Source: Bryopsis sp. KO-2023 (taxonomy: Eukaryota; Chlorophyta; Ulvophyceae; Bryopsidales; Bryopsidaceae). From it: a stretch of DNA of 64,000 nt. The DNA is taken from positions 1,426,001 to 1,490,000 of the forward strand of contig BSYQ01000002.1 of NCBI GenBank assembly GCA_030272585.1, read 5' to 3'. A model generated the notes under the pieces. That model ran no database searches. It was not told the DNA's origin and was given only the letters and a program-made list of their open reading frames with translations. The position numbers were made by a program, and so were the translations under genes. Every line of letters starts with the position of its first letter. Within the stretch, counting starts at the first letter, position 1. Of the stretch, positions 11,204 through 21,611 are shown piece after piece.

Positions 11204-11852
11204 TGTAAGGATTCGGCAGAATCAAAGGAGATTCAGGCAGACCTGCAGGCTTGCAGACTGGCAGTGATTGGGCTGACAGATTAGGCTGCAGGTTGACTGC
11301 TATGATTCTGAAGAAGCAAGAATGGTTCAGGTCCTTTAGACCTGCAGACTGATAGACTGGTAGTCAGCAGATTGGTAGACTGACGAAGTGGCAGAGTAGT
11401 CGGGCGGACAGGTTGGCTGACGACAGACAGGTGCTGACAGCGCTGCAGAACGTGGGCTGCAGAGCTGGCAGGCAGGAAGTTCTAGAAGGTCTTAGGTGGC
11501 AGACTCAGAACCGCAGTACCCTGCAAGGTGTCTGAGGCTGCATGTCATGGAAGGGACTGAAAGGGACTTGGCAGTTTGATGGTCTGCAATACTGATGCAG
11601 ACTGATGTTATGGCTTAGGATCAGTTTGGATCAGGGTTGGCAGAAACGGTATAAGTTGTGGGGGCTTGGACATTCTTGTAACTTAACCTAACCTTAGTTT
11701 GGAATCTGATCTCGCCCTTGAACCTTGCTAGGTTCAAGTGTCTCTCCCATGGTCGTTCAATAGAACGGCAGTTCAGACTGGCAGACCGGCAGGGTCGCAG
11801 TCTTCAATGGACTTGAGTGGAAAAAGCGATCTGCAGGGGCAGATTCGTTACA
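11204..11852 (+). repeat. 3' LTR of the 9.2-kb element
   Basis: 649 bp, TGTAAGGATT to TTCGTTACA, the direct partner of 2616-3263. The first difference from the left copy is at the base equivalent to 3117. All differences lie downstream of that point. Confidence 0.88.
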
Positions 11853-11857
11853 CCAAC
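11853..11857. repeat. Target-site duplication CCAAC, right
   Basis: Matches 2611-2615 and completes the insertion footprint. Confidence 0.85.
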
Positions 11858-13401
11858 GCTGATACGTTGTGGATAAACGTCGAAAGTATTTGGATTTGGA
11901 TGGCCTCTTGTTACGGTCATTGGGTCTTTAGCGATTGTAGCACCTCGGTCGTAGCCTGCATCCTGTATGTAACGAATGTTCCAAAAAAAAATCCACGATT
12001 AATCTGGGTTTGTTGGAACCTCGTTTCGAGATTAAAAAAATATCGGGAGAGATACGCAATCATAAGTACAAGTGCAAGAAAAAGTCCAATACTGTTGCGG
12101 TTCTATTCTAGAATCCTCCAGATAGCTAAGCAAGGATGAAATAAGGTCATCATTCCTCGATAATGAAAATAAGTAGGAGTATATCCTTATTTTCATGCTT
12201 TTTATTTTAAAATTAATTGTTTAATTCTTTACTTCTCATCCTGAATGTTCTCTTTTTCAATTATAGACGAGAGGGTACGACAGCGTAACTTTTCCTTACG
12301 GCTCATGTTGTGGTCACTTTATCGTAAACACAAAAGTAGGGGTTTTTGAGTTCCCTTCACAAGACCCTAGGTGGTACGATATCAAATAGTACTTATATGT
12401 GGGACAATTGTGCCGCACAATAAAAAAAAAAATATATATACAGGAAAACAAAAATGAAAACGCTGTCACCACCACGGCCGAAACATGTCGAGGGAACCTC
12501 CAAGACAAGGGCACATGCACTGGTGCATGTGAAAGAATCTTTCTACAAGAAGGAAAATCATCCCGTTGCCACATTATTTCTTCGTTTCGGGGTGAATTGT
12601 GGAATTTAGTGCCCCAACTCTTGGTGGGTGGGTGAGTGAGTCCTCTCCTCATCAAATCAATTGCTAAAAAAATGATATAAGATGCTTACATGCTTTTAGC
12701 ATTAGGAGCATTTTTACGACCTACTTTTTTTATGTTCGAATCTTTATCACTTGCTCTCTTAAGATTCTTGACACCTTCCCAACCAACCAAACGCCGGACA
12801 CTGTTATTGAGCTCCACATCGGGCCAGAATCTACATTGAACACTCATGGATTATCGTCCATCAACCTTCGATTAGGGAAAAGAATCTTTCCAAGCCCTAC
12901 GCCCCCACACCTGATCAACACACTCCAAGGGTTTAGACCACTTGAACAAAATAAAGAATACCATGCTCTATATCGCTCATCTCCTTCGTTGTGTAAAGGT
13001 ACTAGCGGCTATAGAGCTAGTTAACACTCCACGCCTTGCTAGTGACGACCATATAGGAGAGCTCGTATGATCAACCTTAAATCCCCTAGGAAGTTGCTCT
13101 CTTTGAGACCTCTTCTGTTGTTTCTTGCAATTCGAATAAAACCTTCTTTGATTGGCAAGAGCGTGTATCGCACCTGGCCCAGGGGGAAAACCAACTATAT
13201 TTAGGTCAGCCTCCAAAAACTATCTCTCTGTAGTGCACCCTAAAGTGCGATTTAAAATTTTCTACTGTCTTTCGTATCTTTCGTCTCAACACCCTTCGAG
13301 AACAAAAACAAAAGCTTGATTTCATGAACAAAAGTGGATCATAAGGGGTATAAAACCCTTGTCTTTTAAGTTATGACGGATAGGACCTGGTGAGTTAAGA
13401 C
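11858..13401. other. No recognisable feature
   Basis: Frames of up to 113 codons on both strands (12314-12655 minus, 12399-12635 plus) overlap each other antiparallel and show no family signature. No repeats stand out. Confidence 0.45.
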
Positions 13402-13706
13402 CAGAGCTGGGCAGTAACCCGTTTGTAACGCACCGTACCGTAACGCACAGGGTCGGTACAGTAACGTGTACGGTCGGTGCGCGCACCGACCGGACGTTAC
13501 AACACGTTGCACACGTTACAACAACGACCCAGTCGGTACAACAACGTCCAAGTCCGGTACAACAACGATCCGACGTTACTGTAACGCCAAAGCGTTGTTG
13601 TAACGCAATACGTTATCAATAACGTCTACGCCGGCTGCTATAACGTCCGCACCGAGGCAAGACGTTACAACAACGATCGGTTGCGTTACGTGTAACGATA
13701 ACACGT

Positions 13707-13708
13707 TA
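13707..13708. repeat. TA target duplication of the Tigger element, left
   Basis: TA directly precedes CAGTATAAAC and matches TA at 16061-16062. The other foldback arm still holds the uninterrupted sequence GTTACAACAACG (read on the minus strand), which confirms the insertion point. Confidence 0.85.
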
Positions 13709-13733
13709 CAGTATAAACGCGTTTGTAAGGAAC
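13709..13733 (+). repeat. Tigger terminal inverted repeat, left
   Basis: Starts CAGTATAAACGCGTTTGTAA and is the perfect inverted match of 16036-16060. It lies at the transposase 3' side. Confidence 0.9.
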
Positions 13734-13879
13734 ACCCTGGAAGCAACGCTAGGCTAGAAAAAAGGCTTAGTGATTGCAGAAGGAACACCATTGCAAGGAA
13801 CGAACGGCTAGAATTTCGTTTATTAACTAAATAAGGAACGATAAGTTAAGGAACTAATCCAAAGAAACATTACATATCC

Positions 13880-15742
13880 TCATCCATTCACGCTCTCTCC
13901 CCTGGGCAAATTGCCATCATCTTCACCACTCGAGTCACCACTACCGGAGAGCTCAGACCAAACCTCCCCCTCATCGCTTCCAGTGTCACTCTTTTCGTGA
14001 TCAGTCTCACTTTCGATTTGATCACTTCCATTTTCAAATGCCTCCTTCAAAATATTAGCATACTCAGGTAAGCCCTCAATTTTTATCTTTTCATGACCCT
14101 TTTCTATCCCCAATAGAGCTCCTGTTCGCTCAAAAACTTTCCATAAGGTCTCTTTTTTCTCCAAAAGGACATCCCAAGCATCTTTGAGCCAATGCGTCAT
14201 GACTATTCTTCGCTCACTTGCGGTGAGCGAAGACGCATCCCACTTTGCTGCAAATTTTTTGTCCTCCTCCAATTGACGATTCATTGCCTCCATCATATGG
14301 TGTTTCACCATAGCTCCAATCCCTTGATCAATTGGTTGTATCAGATGACTGGTATTTGGAGGTAAAAGCCAAACCAAAACTCCATTTGAATCCATCGCCT
14401 CACGAAAGGTTGATGCAACTTGGCTCGTCACATTGTCGCATAGAAGCAAGGCATCTTTTTTCGGGTGCTCGTGCCTGACAAACGGAGCAAATATTTCTCG
14501 AGCCCACTTCACAGATGTGTTGGTATCTGCCCAAGCCTTTGGCTGGAATAATACCCGAACTCCCCTTGCATAAGACTTCTTTTCTTTTTGAGAGATCCGC
14601 AAACCTTTTCCTCGAAAGATTATGCATGGAGGAGGTTGCTTCCCAATCGGCCTGATACACAATTGAAGGGTTGCGGCTCGTTTCTCAAGACCACTTCCAG
14701 TTCCTTGCACCCAAACTCGAGTCGACCCCCTCGGCTCAATCGTGGTATCCCTACCCTCGTTTATAAAAGGACAAGGCACTTGATCAACGTTATATCGAAC
14801 CTCCGGAGAGAATTTTCCCCAATTCTCATCACAATCCGAAGAATCTAAACGAGTGTTCTCCAACATTCGACGAAATTGGATGTGGAATTTTTTCACCTTC
14901 TCAAGACCATCCTCTATCCGGGCCTTTTTATTCGAAACCTTCCGGATAGACAAGGACCACCTCCGTCGAAACTTGGACAACCAGTCATTAGATGCAAGGA
15001 ATTTTTTACCAGGGTATTCCGTGACCATCAAATCCTTAGCCATTCGTTTTACTATTGCCGACGTCATTCTTCTTCCGTTGCCCCTTCCCTCCATGATTTT
15101 TGCAAACAGTTTTTCTTCCATGATGGGATATCTCCCCCTCTTGCCCCGGCCACCCTGAATTCTTTTTTGCCCTTCTTTCCATCGGTATACCATCGACTTT
15201 GATACCCCAAATCGTTCAGCAACACTCCCCATGCTTTTTTCTCCTTCCGTCTCTTGCAAAAAGTCGATGACTTTCTTTTTGAATTCTGCAGAATAGTGTT
15301 TTCGAACCGGTGCACCTCCCCTCTTTTCGACCTTTGCAACAGTCTCAGGCTCCAAAGATTCACTCTCATACCCTGAATGTTCGTGAATTGCTGTGCTTGG
15401 GAGAGAGCTTGATGCTCCTCCTTCGTGCTTGAATTGTTTGTGGACAGCTAAGGCAGGGGCATGGGAAAACTGCATTCCACACTCCAAGCAAGCATATGTC
15501 TTTCCTTCCTGCATTGCAGGCAGCGCCACCTTTTTCTTCCCTTTAAGCAGGGCCGCCAAGTCCATCTGCTTCAATTTCTTTGGCTCCTTCCCACGTCTTG
15601 GGTCTTCAGAAGGGCCGCCCTCCTCAACATTCTTCCTTAGCTCCTGCAACAGGCGCCCCTTTTCGCAGTCGAACTCCTCCTTCGACAAGACCCCCTTTTC
15701 GTACAAGACCCCCAGCTCGCTTAAGGCTTCAGAGACCTTCAT
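13880..15742 (-). CDS. Pogo/Tigger transposase with SHOCT-like and C2H2 N-terminal domains
   Basis: 620 codons from the first ATG. The frame is open a little further upstream, but only through non-ATG codons. Domains in order: residues 1-37 resemble the SHOCT module (YEKGVLSKEEFDCEKGRLL); a C2H2 zinc finger (C85, C88, H101, H106); a psq-type helix-turn-helix around 150-192 (GSVAERFGVSKSMVYRWKE); a CENP-B-like second HTH around 207-272; then the DDE_1 catalytic core. Catalytic acids are D320 in NVDQVP, D436 in LLCDN and D472 in QPIDQG, with exactly 35 residues between the last two, as in the pogo family. It should bind its TIRs and catalyse cut-and-paste transposition in the nucleus. The tail is acidic. 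There is no stop or frameshift, so the protein may be functional. Plain pogo transposases lack the first two domains. Confidence 0.9.
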   Translation of the reverse strand: MKVSEALSELGVLYEKGVLSKEEFDCEKGRLLQELRKNVEEGGPSEDPRRGKEPKKLKQMDLAALLKGKKKVALPAMQEGKTYACLECGMQFSHAPALAVHKQFKHEGGASSSLPSTAIHEHSGYESESLEPETVAKVEKRGGAPVRKHYSAEFKKKVIDFLQETEGEKSMGSVAERFGVSKSMVYRWKEGQKRIQGGRGKRGRYPIMEEKLFAKIMEGRGNGRRMTSAIVKRMAKDLMVTEYPGKKFLASNDWLSKFRRRWSLSIRKVSNKKARIEDGLEKVKKFHIQFRRMLENTRLDSSDCDENWGKFSPEVRYNVDQVPCPFINEGRDTTIEPRGSTRVWVQGTGSGLEKRAATLQLCIRPIGKQPPPCIIFRGKGLRISQKEKKSYARGVRVLFQPKAWADTNTSVKWAREIFAPFVRHEHPKKDALLLCDNVTSQVASTFREAMDSNGVLVWLLPPNTSHLIQPIDQGIGAMVKHHMMEAMNRQLEEDKKFAAKWDASSLTASERRIVMTHWLKDAWDVLLEKKETLWKVFERTGALLGIEKGHEKIKIEGLPEYANILKEAFENGSDQIESETDHEKSDTGSDEGEVWSELSGSGDSSGEDDGNLPRGESVNG

Positions 15743-16035
15743 AGCGCGACGAGTCGACCTCGTACCTTTCCCACCGCTCACGCTTCGCGCTGCGTTGTCT
15801 TGAGCTGGTGTGGGTAAGCGTGGATGAGTTGGGAAGCGTGAATGCGATCAGAGAGTGACGAAAAGTGAATCATCATTATGTAAGGGTCTCACAGAAAATC
15901 GCGTCGAGAACAAGGAACGAAGGCTGGGAAAGGTGCTATCAGTACTACAAGGAACGCTCCCACAAGCAACAAGGCTGGATGAGCGAACACGTGGGTAGCA
16001 TTACAAGGAACGTGCCAGGCTGCCCAATCGTCGGC

Positions 16036-16060
16036 GTTCCTTACAAACGCGTTTATACTG
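16036..16060 (-). repeat. Tigger terminal inverted repeat, right
   Basis: Perfect inverted partner of 13709-13733. It lies at the transposase promoter side, followed by TA at 16061-16062. Confidence 0.9.
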
Positions 16061-16250
16061 TACAACAACGTAATGGCGTTGCAGTAACGTCATGTGGATG
16101 ACGTACAAAGTGACCCCCGCAGGGTCCCCCGAACCCAAGGGAACCGAGTGGGATTCGAACACCGTACCGCACGATGTCGAGTCATCTACACTGAGCGCTA
16201 AGCCAAGTGGACCACGATGATTTTGTGGCTGTTGCGATGATATACCTTAA
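16061..16250 (+). repeat. Foldback arm, left
   Basis: 190 bp that match the inverse of 16272-16461 with about eight mismatches. The match continues across the Tigger insertion for about 17 bp more (13692-13708). Together the arms could form a stem of about 200 bp with a 21-base loop. Confidence 0.92.
16141..16212 (-). ncRNA. tRNA-like sequence in the left foldback arm
   Basis: Mirror copy of the tRNA-like sequence at 16310-16381. It has an A-box-like TGGCTTAGCGC and a B-box-like GTTCGAATCC at tRNA spacing. Acceptor and T stems do not pair properly, so it is a derived promoter module and not a working tRNA. Confidence 0.45.
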
Positions 16251-16271
16251 TCTGTTTGTAATTCTGTGAAA

Positions 16272-16461
16272 TTAGGGTATATTATTGCAACAACCACAGC
16301 ATCATCGTGGTCCACTTGGCATAGCGCTCAGTGTAGATGACTCGACATCGTGCGGTACGGTGTTCGAATCCCACTCGGTTCCCTTGGGTTCTGGGGACCC
16401 TGCGGGGGTCACTTTGTACGTCATCCACATGACGTTACTGCAACGCCATTACGTTGTTGTA
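16272..16461 (-). repeat. Foldback arm, right
   Basis: Inverted partner of 16061-16250. It keeps the uninterrupted Tigger target (GTTGTTGTAACGTG around 16453-16466). Confidence 0.92.
16310..16381 (+). ncRNA. tRNA-like sequence in the right foldback arm
   Basis: TGGCATAGCGC (16317) fits the A box TRGCNNAGY, and GTTCGAATCC (16362) fits the B box with one change. The spacing of 45 bases is that of a tRNA. The 5' heptamer GTCCACT does not pair with the expected 3' strand, and the T stem is broken. Likely a tRNA-derived Pol III promoter relic captured by the foldback element. Confidence 0.45.
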
Positions 16462-16709
16462 ACGTGTTATCGTTACTCGAACCGTCTAGGGCGGTACAAC
16501 AACGCCAGTGACACGTTGCAACAACGACCCTTTAACGGGTGCCGGTCATTGGCGACAACGTATTGTACCGACCCGGTACCGATGTTGTACCGTAACGTGA
16601 AAATATCTGATACCGTACCGTACCGTAACGACCCCTTACGGTACGGTACGGTACGGTACGGTTCGCACCGTGTTTTGGGGGTCGTTACGGTACAGCCCAG
16701 CTCTGCCTT

Positions 16710-17952
16710 AACTTAAGACCAAGTCAATATATATCTTGCCCATCACACAAAAGTTGTGCAACACAACCGATGAATGGACAATGCAAAAAGCATGAAAACT
16801 CTGTGCTTCTTGAAAAATCATCTACTTCTTGGACATAATTCGAGTTGCAAATGAGAGGTGAAAATTTTTTCCCCACTATCGCACACGCCTTTTTTTGGCG
16901 AAGAACCGCTTCCGACGATTTGCACCAAACTCCTAAGTGGAGTCGCAACCCATTTTCTCAAAGGATTTTACTGGTATCTACATTTCATAACCTAGAAATC
17001 GATGCATGTATTACCAGGAAACTCCAAGGAAATTTCATTGATGTATTGATCTTGCACCTGAAAACTTCTGATTTGGGTGTGAAGCACTATTGCAATCGTG
17101 TTCCTCCAGGCATTAGAAACATCCTCGCCAATTGTCCACGAAAGCTTCGGGGTTTTTTTCAGCGAAAAAAAAAATGTAAGCGTGTACCCTGTGGACCTCA
17201 ATAGATGACGCGGCCAAATGAATTGTGGGAGCAATGACTAGAATGAACGGTGTGAGCGCTTTCTTAACCGCCTCTGGTTGGTCGGGGTGATGAACAAACT
17301 TGGTCAATTACAAATACTAGTCAAAGACATGACAAACTAATGATGCCCAGGCTGCGTATTCTCCAAAATAACCCGACCGCTCTCCCAACGCTGCAGCAAC
17401 CCGCTGTCCACCCACAGTATCCTGAATGTCAAAGAATCGTCCAAAAGTCGCGTGCGTCGGTCTCTCAACTGGGTTGGACGGTGCATGAGGGAGGGAGCGT
17501 CCCGGCTTGTCACGGAGCGTGGCTGCGAGATTTGTTGGGATATAAGAACAATGATACCGTTGCTTCTTAATAGTGTAAATATCCTCGTGATATTAAAGCA
17601 GCAGCCGCGTCATAGATGAAGTTTGGTTTTGAGCTTTCAACAGTTTTGCCTTTCGCACATCTTCCCATTCAATTCAATTTCAATTTACACACCAAAGCGG
17701 CATGTACTTGATCCTTCCACGGCATTCGTGACCTGGGGGTAACGACAAGGTCATTGGCGCAATTTTTAATACAAATCGCGATTCACGGGAATATAAAAAG
17801 GGCATCAAAAGCAATCCTTGCCCCTCCCCTTTATATTTCTACGTTCTGAAAAACGATGGTCTGCCTCTGATAACGTTAAGACCTAGAAACAAAAGTATTG
17901 AAAATCGAACAAATATTTCTTAAATATTTTTGTAACAAGGGAAAGAAGCAAG
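16710..17952. other. No recognisable feature
   Basis: A 119-codon plus-strand frame (16845-17204) and shorter ones show no family motif. Nothing else is seen. Confidence 0.45.
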
Positions 17953-17998
17953 AAGGCATCGTGGAATCGAACCCCTATCCGTCCCATTGGAATGCCTC
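17953..17998 (-). ncRNA. Short tRNA-like hairpin, copy 1
   Basis: On the minus strand, AGGCATT and ATGCCTT form an outer stem, and between them lies a B-box/T-arm-like GGGGTTCGATTCC. There is no room for a D arm. It is related to 23843-23890, which shares GGCATT, AATGG(G)AC, GGGTTCGA and ATGCCTTC in the same order. Either a truncated tRNA family or a small tRNA-like RNA. Function unknown. Confidence 0.4.
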
Positions 17999-18001
17999 TT
18001 T

Positions 18002-20936
18002 TTTTTATAGTGAGACACCCTACGAAGGGAAACAAATATGACATCTTTAGTACCAACAAGCTCCTTTAATTTATTTTGGAAAATATATGTATTTTTTGAC
18101 TATTATTTTGGAAGAGCGATTTCGAGCTCCACGCACGATTTAGGCTCGAAAAAGCACACACTTTTGTTATCGCACTAAGTGATAGTGAAGCTTGTGGGTG
18201 ACGCAATAGTGGTCGGCTGTGTTGGTTGGATTCGTGATAACTTGCTGGCTAACGCAAGAATACTTGTGGGGTTTGTTGGTTTAGACAACTCTCTAGCTAG
18301 CGCGGTTGTGAACGCTACTAGAGCACTTGGGTTGGGAAGTGATTGCGTCAGGCAAACACTTAACACACACACACACACAAACACACACACAAGCGGGAAC
18401 ACACCAATCCCACGAATCCCAAGTTCTTACAAAGAATAAGATGTCAAAACAACGAGTGGGCCTCTTAAGTACCCCTAAGTGTAGTACGCTGACGCATGCC
18501 CCAAACTCTGGGTCTAATCTGTCTTACTCGTGAACCCACATGCGTCAGCCACCCTCGGCTCTAACCCAAACTACCTCGTAGCGCTAAAATACTAACACTA
18601 AGTGTGCGTCCGGTGTGAACACTATCGAGTATTTTTGTTCGAAAGTTTCAAGGCTCTTCAACAGAGGCACATACCCAACATGTTTAAAAAATATTTATAT
18701 ATTTGCCTCCCCCCCTTTGAAAACATGCTTCTCTACAGCATGCGCAAGTGTCGAGAGATTTGCAGCTCGACCGATAATCGAGTCAAATCCTTTGTCATCA
18801 TATAAATCTTTTGGCTGAAAACGCGTTTTAAAAACAGAGACCACTTATCGGGAAAATGAAGAGTAATCAATTAACCGTGAAAATTTTAAATATTTTTTTT
18901 CAACTCATTGAGAAACTCATTGAGAAACCCATAAGACTGGACTCTGCCCAGCGTGCAGCTAGCAAACTAGGTGCGGACAGGAAAAGGGTTCTCCTAGTGG
19001 ATGTCGATTGCAAGTCCCCATGCTTGTGGGGTATCCCCTTCTTCGGACTCTGTGTAGCGGGTCTACGGCACTGTAACACTCTGCCAGCATCCCAAACCCG
19101 TTTCCAGCATGCGTTATTAGCGCAGATGCGGTGTTTGCAGTCTAGAGAGTACATAGTAGTGTGTACACTGCGAAAACATAGGATGCAGCCCATGTTGGTG
19201 GCCTGTCATCCGCTAGCTGGTTGCGTGGGACTCCGTTGCAGGGGGCACAAGTACATCCGTCCTGCCAAAAATTTTATCCCGGGTTGCAGCGTACTAGAGT
19301 AGGTAGAGGGACTGGGGTGGGCGTAAGCAAAGGTCTTTGTGTAGGTCCTTGCGTATAAGTTGCAGGGGCAGAATGTACCAAATCTTGAAATTCAATTATC
19401 GATAGAGTCTCTATCGCTTGAAGAAAGCCAACATGAAACATAAGCTAGCACTGAATAAAAGACCTAATCGGCATATCTCTCTGCAACACTCTTCCGCCAT
19501 TCATCTCTCCAATTCTCGAAAACCTGGTATCGAAGCATAATTTCCGTTGTGCATTTTGATAAATGATGAAATAAAAGTCTTGGAGGATATCGAGTGCTTC
19601 TATTTAACCGTCGAAATCTTTTTTTTTGATATTTTCGAAAATAAACTCATTACTTCGAGATTCTGATTTATCCTATTCTCATTGATAGTAGTTATGGCTT
19701 GGTTAATGGTTTCTAGTGGTATCCCGTAGGTAGATGGGTTGATCGCGTTTTAGCGTGACTGTGTGTGTGATAGTGTGATGTGTACGACCCAGGGTTACTT
19801 AGGTGGGGACAGTTCTATGACAAACTTCTTGCTTGTGGTCTTTAGCCCTACCACTGGGCCGAGGGTGTTTGAGGGGGTTAAGGGTGTAATAACGAGTTCC
19901 CTCGTTCCCTTCTATGGCCTGGGACGTCTTCGACGCCTGGCCTTTGTCTGTTTCCTTAGGGTAGATCTTTTACCCTATCAGGGAACACCTAGAACTGTTG
20001 ATTATTATTTATCTTTCCAAAGGTATACTTTCTAAACATAAATTGTAAAGAACATGACCAAATCCTTAAATCTTTTTCTGGCAAACCTCTTTCCATCGAT
20101 GTACTTCTCACACTCAAAGCGACACAATCAACAAGTTTTCAACCGTGTTTCTTTGGGGTAGTACTCGCAAGGAAAACCTCCAAGACTTGACAAAAAATGG
20201 GGTTCGAAATCGATGAAACAAACGAACACTTGAGCACTACCTGAATTTTTTTGAAGTCACGCCAATTGCAAACTAGAGCTGTATCAGAACTTCAATTCCA
20301 TCAATATGTGACGATTGCTACACAGTATCGCTTACAGGGTGCCCAATGGGCACTACCGATCAATTCGCCTTGTGAATTGCCCAACCGTGAGTTATAAGCA
20401 TCTAAGAAAAGTTTTATCTTTATTGCTTTTATCAAGGATATAGCCAATCGATATTAACGATACAATCACAACGAACACCAAGCTCGAATTCTTGAAAACA
20501 GAAAATATCTTTGACGTTGGAAGAAGAAGAAAAGAGTGATAGTATTGGCGCAAACTAGTCTAGGAGTTCGCTTTGCTCCTACTGAGGCATTCTAAGTATT
20601 CAAGCGAAAACTAAGAAAAACGTCACTTCAAGAGCTTTTATTGAGAAAACACTTTACCTTCAATAGCTACCAATAAGTTAGAATATCGTTGTGAATATAT
20701 ATATATGTGTGTGTGTATATAACAGTCCACTTGACAGATGTACATTACACGTGAAACAATGGTAGAGTCCTTCTGGTTTGCAGCGTTTCCTATCACCACT
20801 CGAGGGCATTCCGAGAAAATATGTGGGAAAATTCAACGAATGATCGCTCTACAAATTGTGATGGCTTTAAGCCAAAAAAGAGCTAATTTTGTAAGCTACA
20901 AAACGTTTGTCGACAAAACAAGATTCTTAATGAATA
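18002..20936. other. No gene recognised; two microsatellites
   Basis: Holds an imperfect (AC)n tract at 18363-18391 and a TA/TG tract at about 20699-20719. A 148-codon frame (18856-19302) lies in a GC-richer patch and has many Cys and Arg but no family motif. I cannot support a gene. Confidence 0.45.
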
Positions 20937-21133
20937 CTTACTCTGTCCCGTTATAACTGTCCACTTATTTTTGGGGTTACAGTTCAAGAGTGAGACATCC
21001 AATTGATGTGACATTTTGTGGGCAGCATCTCTGATACACGCGGATAAAGCCCACAAAAGTTCAGATCCATTGGTGTAGAGGTTGCGATGCAGTGACTCCG
21101 AGACCAGAAAAGAGGCAAAAACTGGATTTTCAC
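20937..21133 (+). repeat. Mariner-like foldback arm, left
   Basis: Inverted partner of 21612-21808, with scattered mismatches only. Confidence 0.9.
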
Positions 21134-21611
21134 TTCGACGACTTTTATTTTTTGCATACCAAAATTAGCCCAAAACTGTAGGATACTGTTATCAAGCAAC
21201 AATATACACTTCTTATAGTGTATCCCCAAAATTTGCTCTGAAAATTCCACCTGGCCTCTCGTGTAATGCGCTTGGTATTCCGTATCAAAGTCCCATTTTC
21301 CTGGTAGCTTGGTGACTTTCGCTCCTATTTTCGAGCGAACTGGCGCGCAGAGGTCTCTTGAATTGCGTTTCCGACGTTTGCGAGGTCGAGGTGGAGTTCG
21401 CGCATTGCGTCGCTACTTTCGGTTTCAGAGGTCGACTTTCCTCGCTTTTATAGTCGTCACGATTTACTCAACGACGACATCGTGCGTTGCTCACTCGTTC
21501 AATTACGACGAAAGTTTGTGAGCTCGCCACAGAACATGTAAAGAATGTATGTGTTCACAAAATTTTGCGGCAAACGATGAACGTTTGACGTGTCAAAACG
21601 TTCACAGGGAG

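Larger units (their letters stand above)
2616..11852 (+). mobile_element. 9.2-kb non-autonomous LTR retrotransposon (LARD-like)
   Basis: A complete LTR-element framework is present. It has long direct repeats that begin TG and end CA, a 5-bp target duplication (CCAAC), a primer-binding site one base after the left LTR (3265-3276) and a polypurine tract touching the right LTR (11195-11203). The roughly 7.9-kb interior has no protease, RT, RNase H or integrase motif in any frame, and its longest plus-strand frames are about 90-140 codons. Such elements are known as LARDs, large retrotransposon derivatives mobilised in trans. The interior plus strand is rich in G and T and full of TTGCAG, TTTCAG and GCAG words. 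The first 501 bp of the two LTRs are identical, so the insertion or a conversion event is recent. The autonomous helper is not identified. Confidence 0.85.
13709..16060 (-). mobile_element. Pogo/Tigger-type DNA transposon, apparently complete
   Basis: A 2352-bp element with perfect 25-bp terminal inverted repeats (13709-13733, 16036-16060) that open with CAGTATAAACGCG, flanked by TA duplications. It contains one gene, the transposase, on the minus strand with a roughly 300-bp leader and a 170-bp tail. CAGT-starting ends, TA targets and a DD35D transposase are the hallmarks of the pogo/Tigger branch of Tc1/mariner. The intact TIRs, open frame and still-matching empty site suggest it is young and may be active. 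Confidence 0.88.
13402..16705. mobile_element. hAT-like foldback element, split by a Tigger insertion
   Basis: The outer ends are inverted copies of CAGAGCTGGGC (13402-13412 and 16695-16705). This CAGAG opening is typical of hAT transposon termini. Inside lie several hundred bases built of GTAACG, CGTTACG and ACAACG words on both sides, then two nearly identical arms (16061-16250, 16272-16461) around a 21-bp spacer. Without the nested Tigger the element is about 950 bp and almost wholly palindromic. It encodes nothing itself. The 8 bp before the left end (GTTAAGAC) recur with one change at 16712-16719, six bases past the right end. Alternatively TA at 13396-13397 and 16709-16710 is the duplication. 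The exact boundary and superfamily are therefore uncertain. Confidence 0.6.

Noticed and set aside
15743..15781. Start of the transposase at an upstream GTG
   Set aside because: A eukaryotic nuclear gene should use ATG. The first in-frame ATG is at 15742 and the SHOCT-like region begins right there.
14588..15803. Plus-strand ORFs of 86-136 codons opposite the transposase
   Set aside because: Antisense shadows of the transposase gene.
18856..19302. 148-codon ORF with many Cys and Arg
   Set aside because: No CxxC spacing or domain pattern, and an antisense frame is open over the same DNA.
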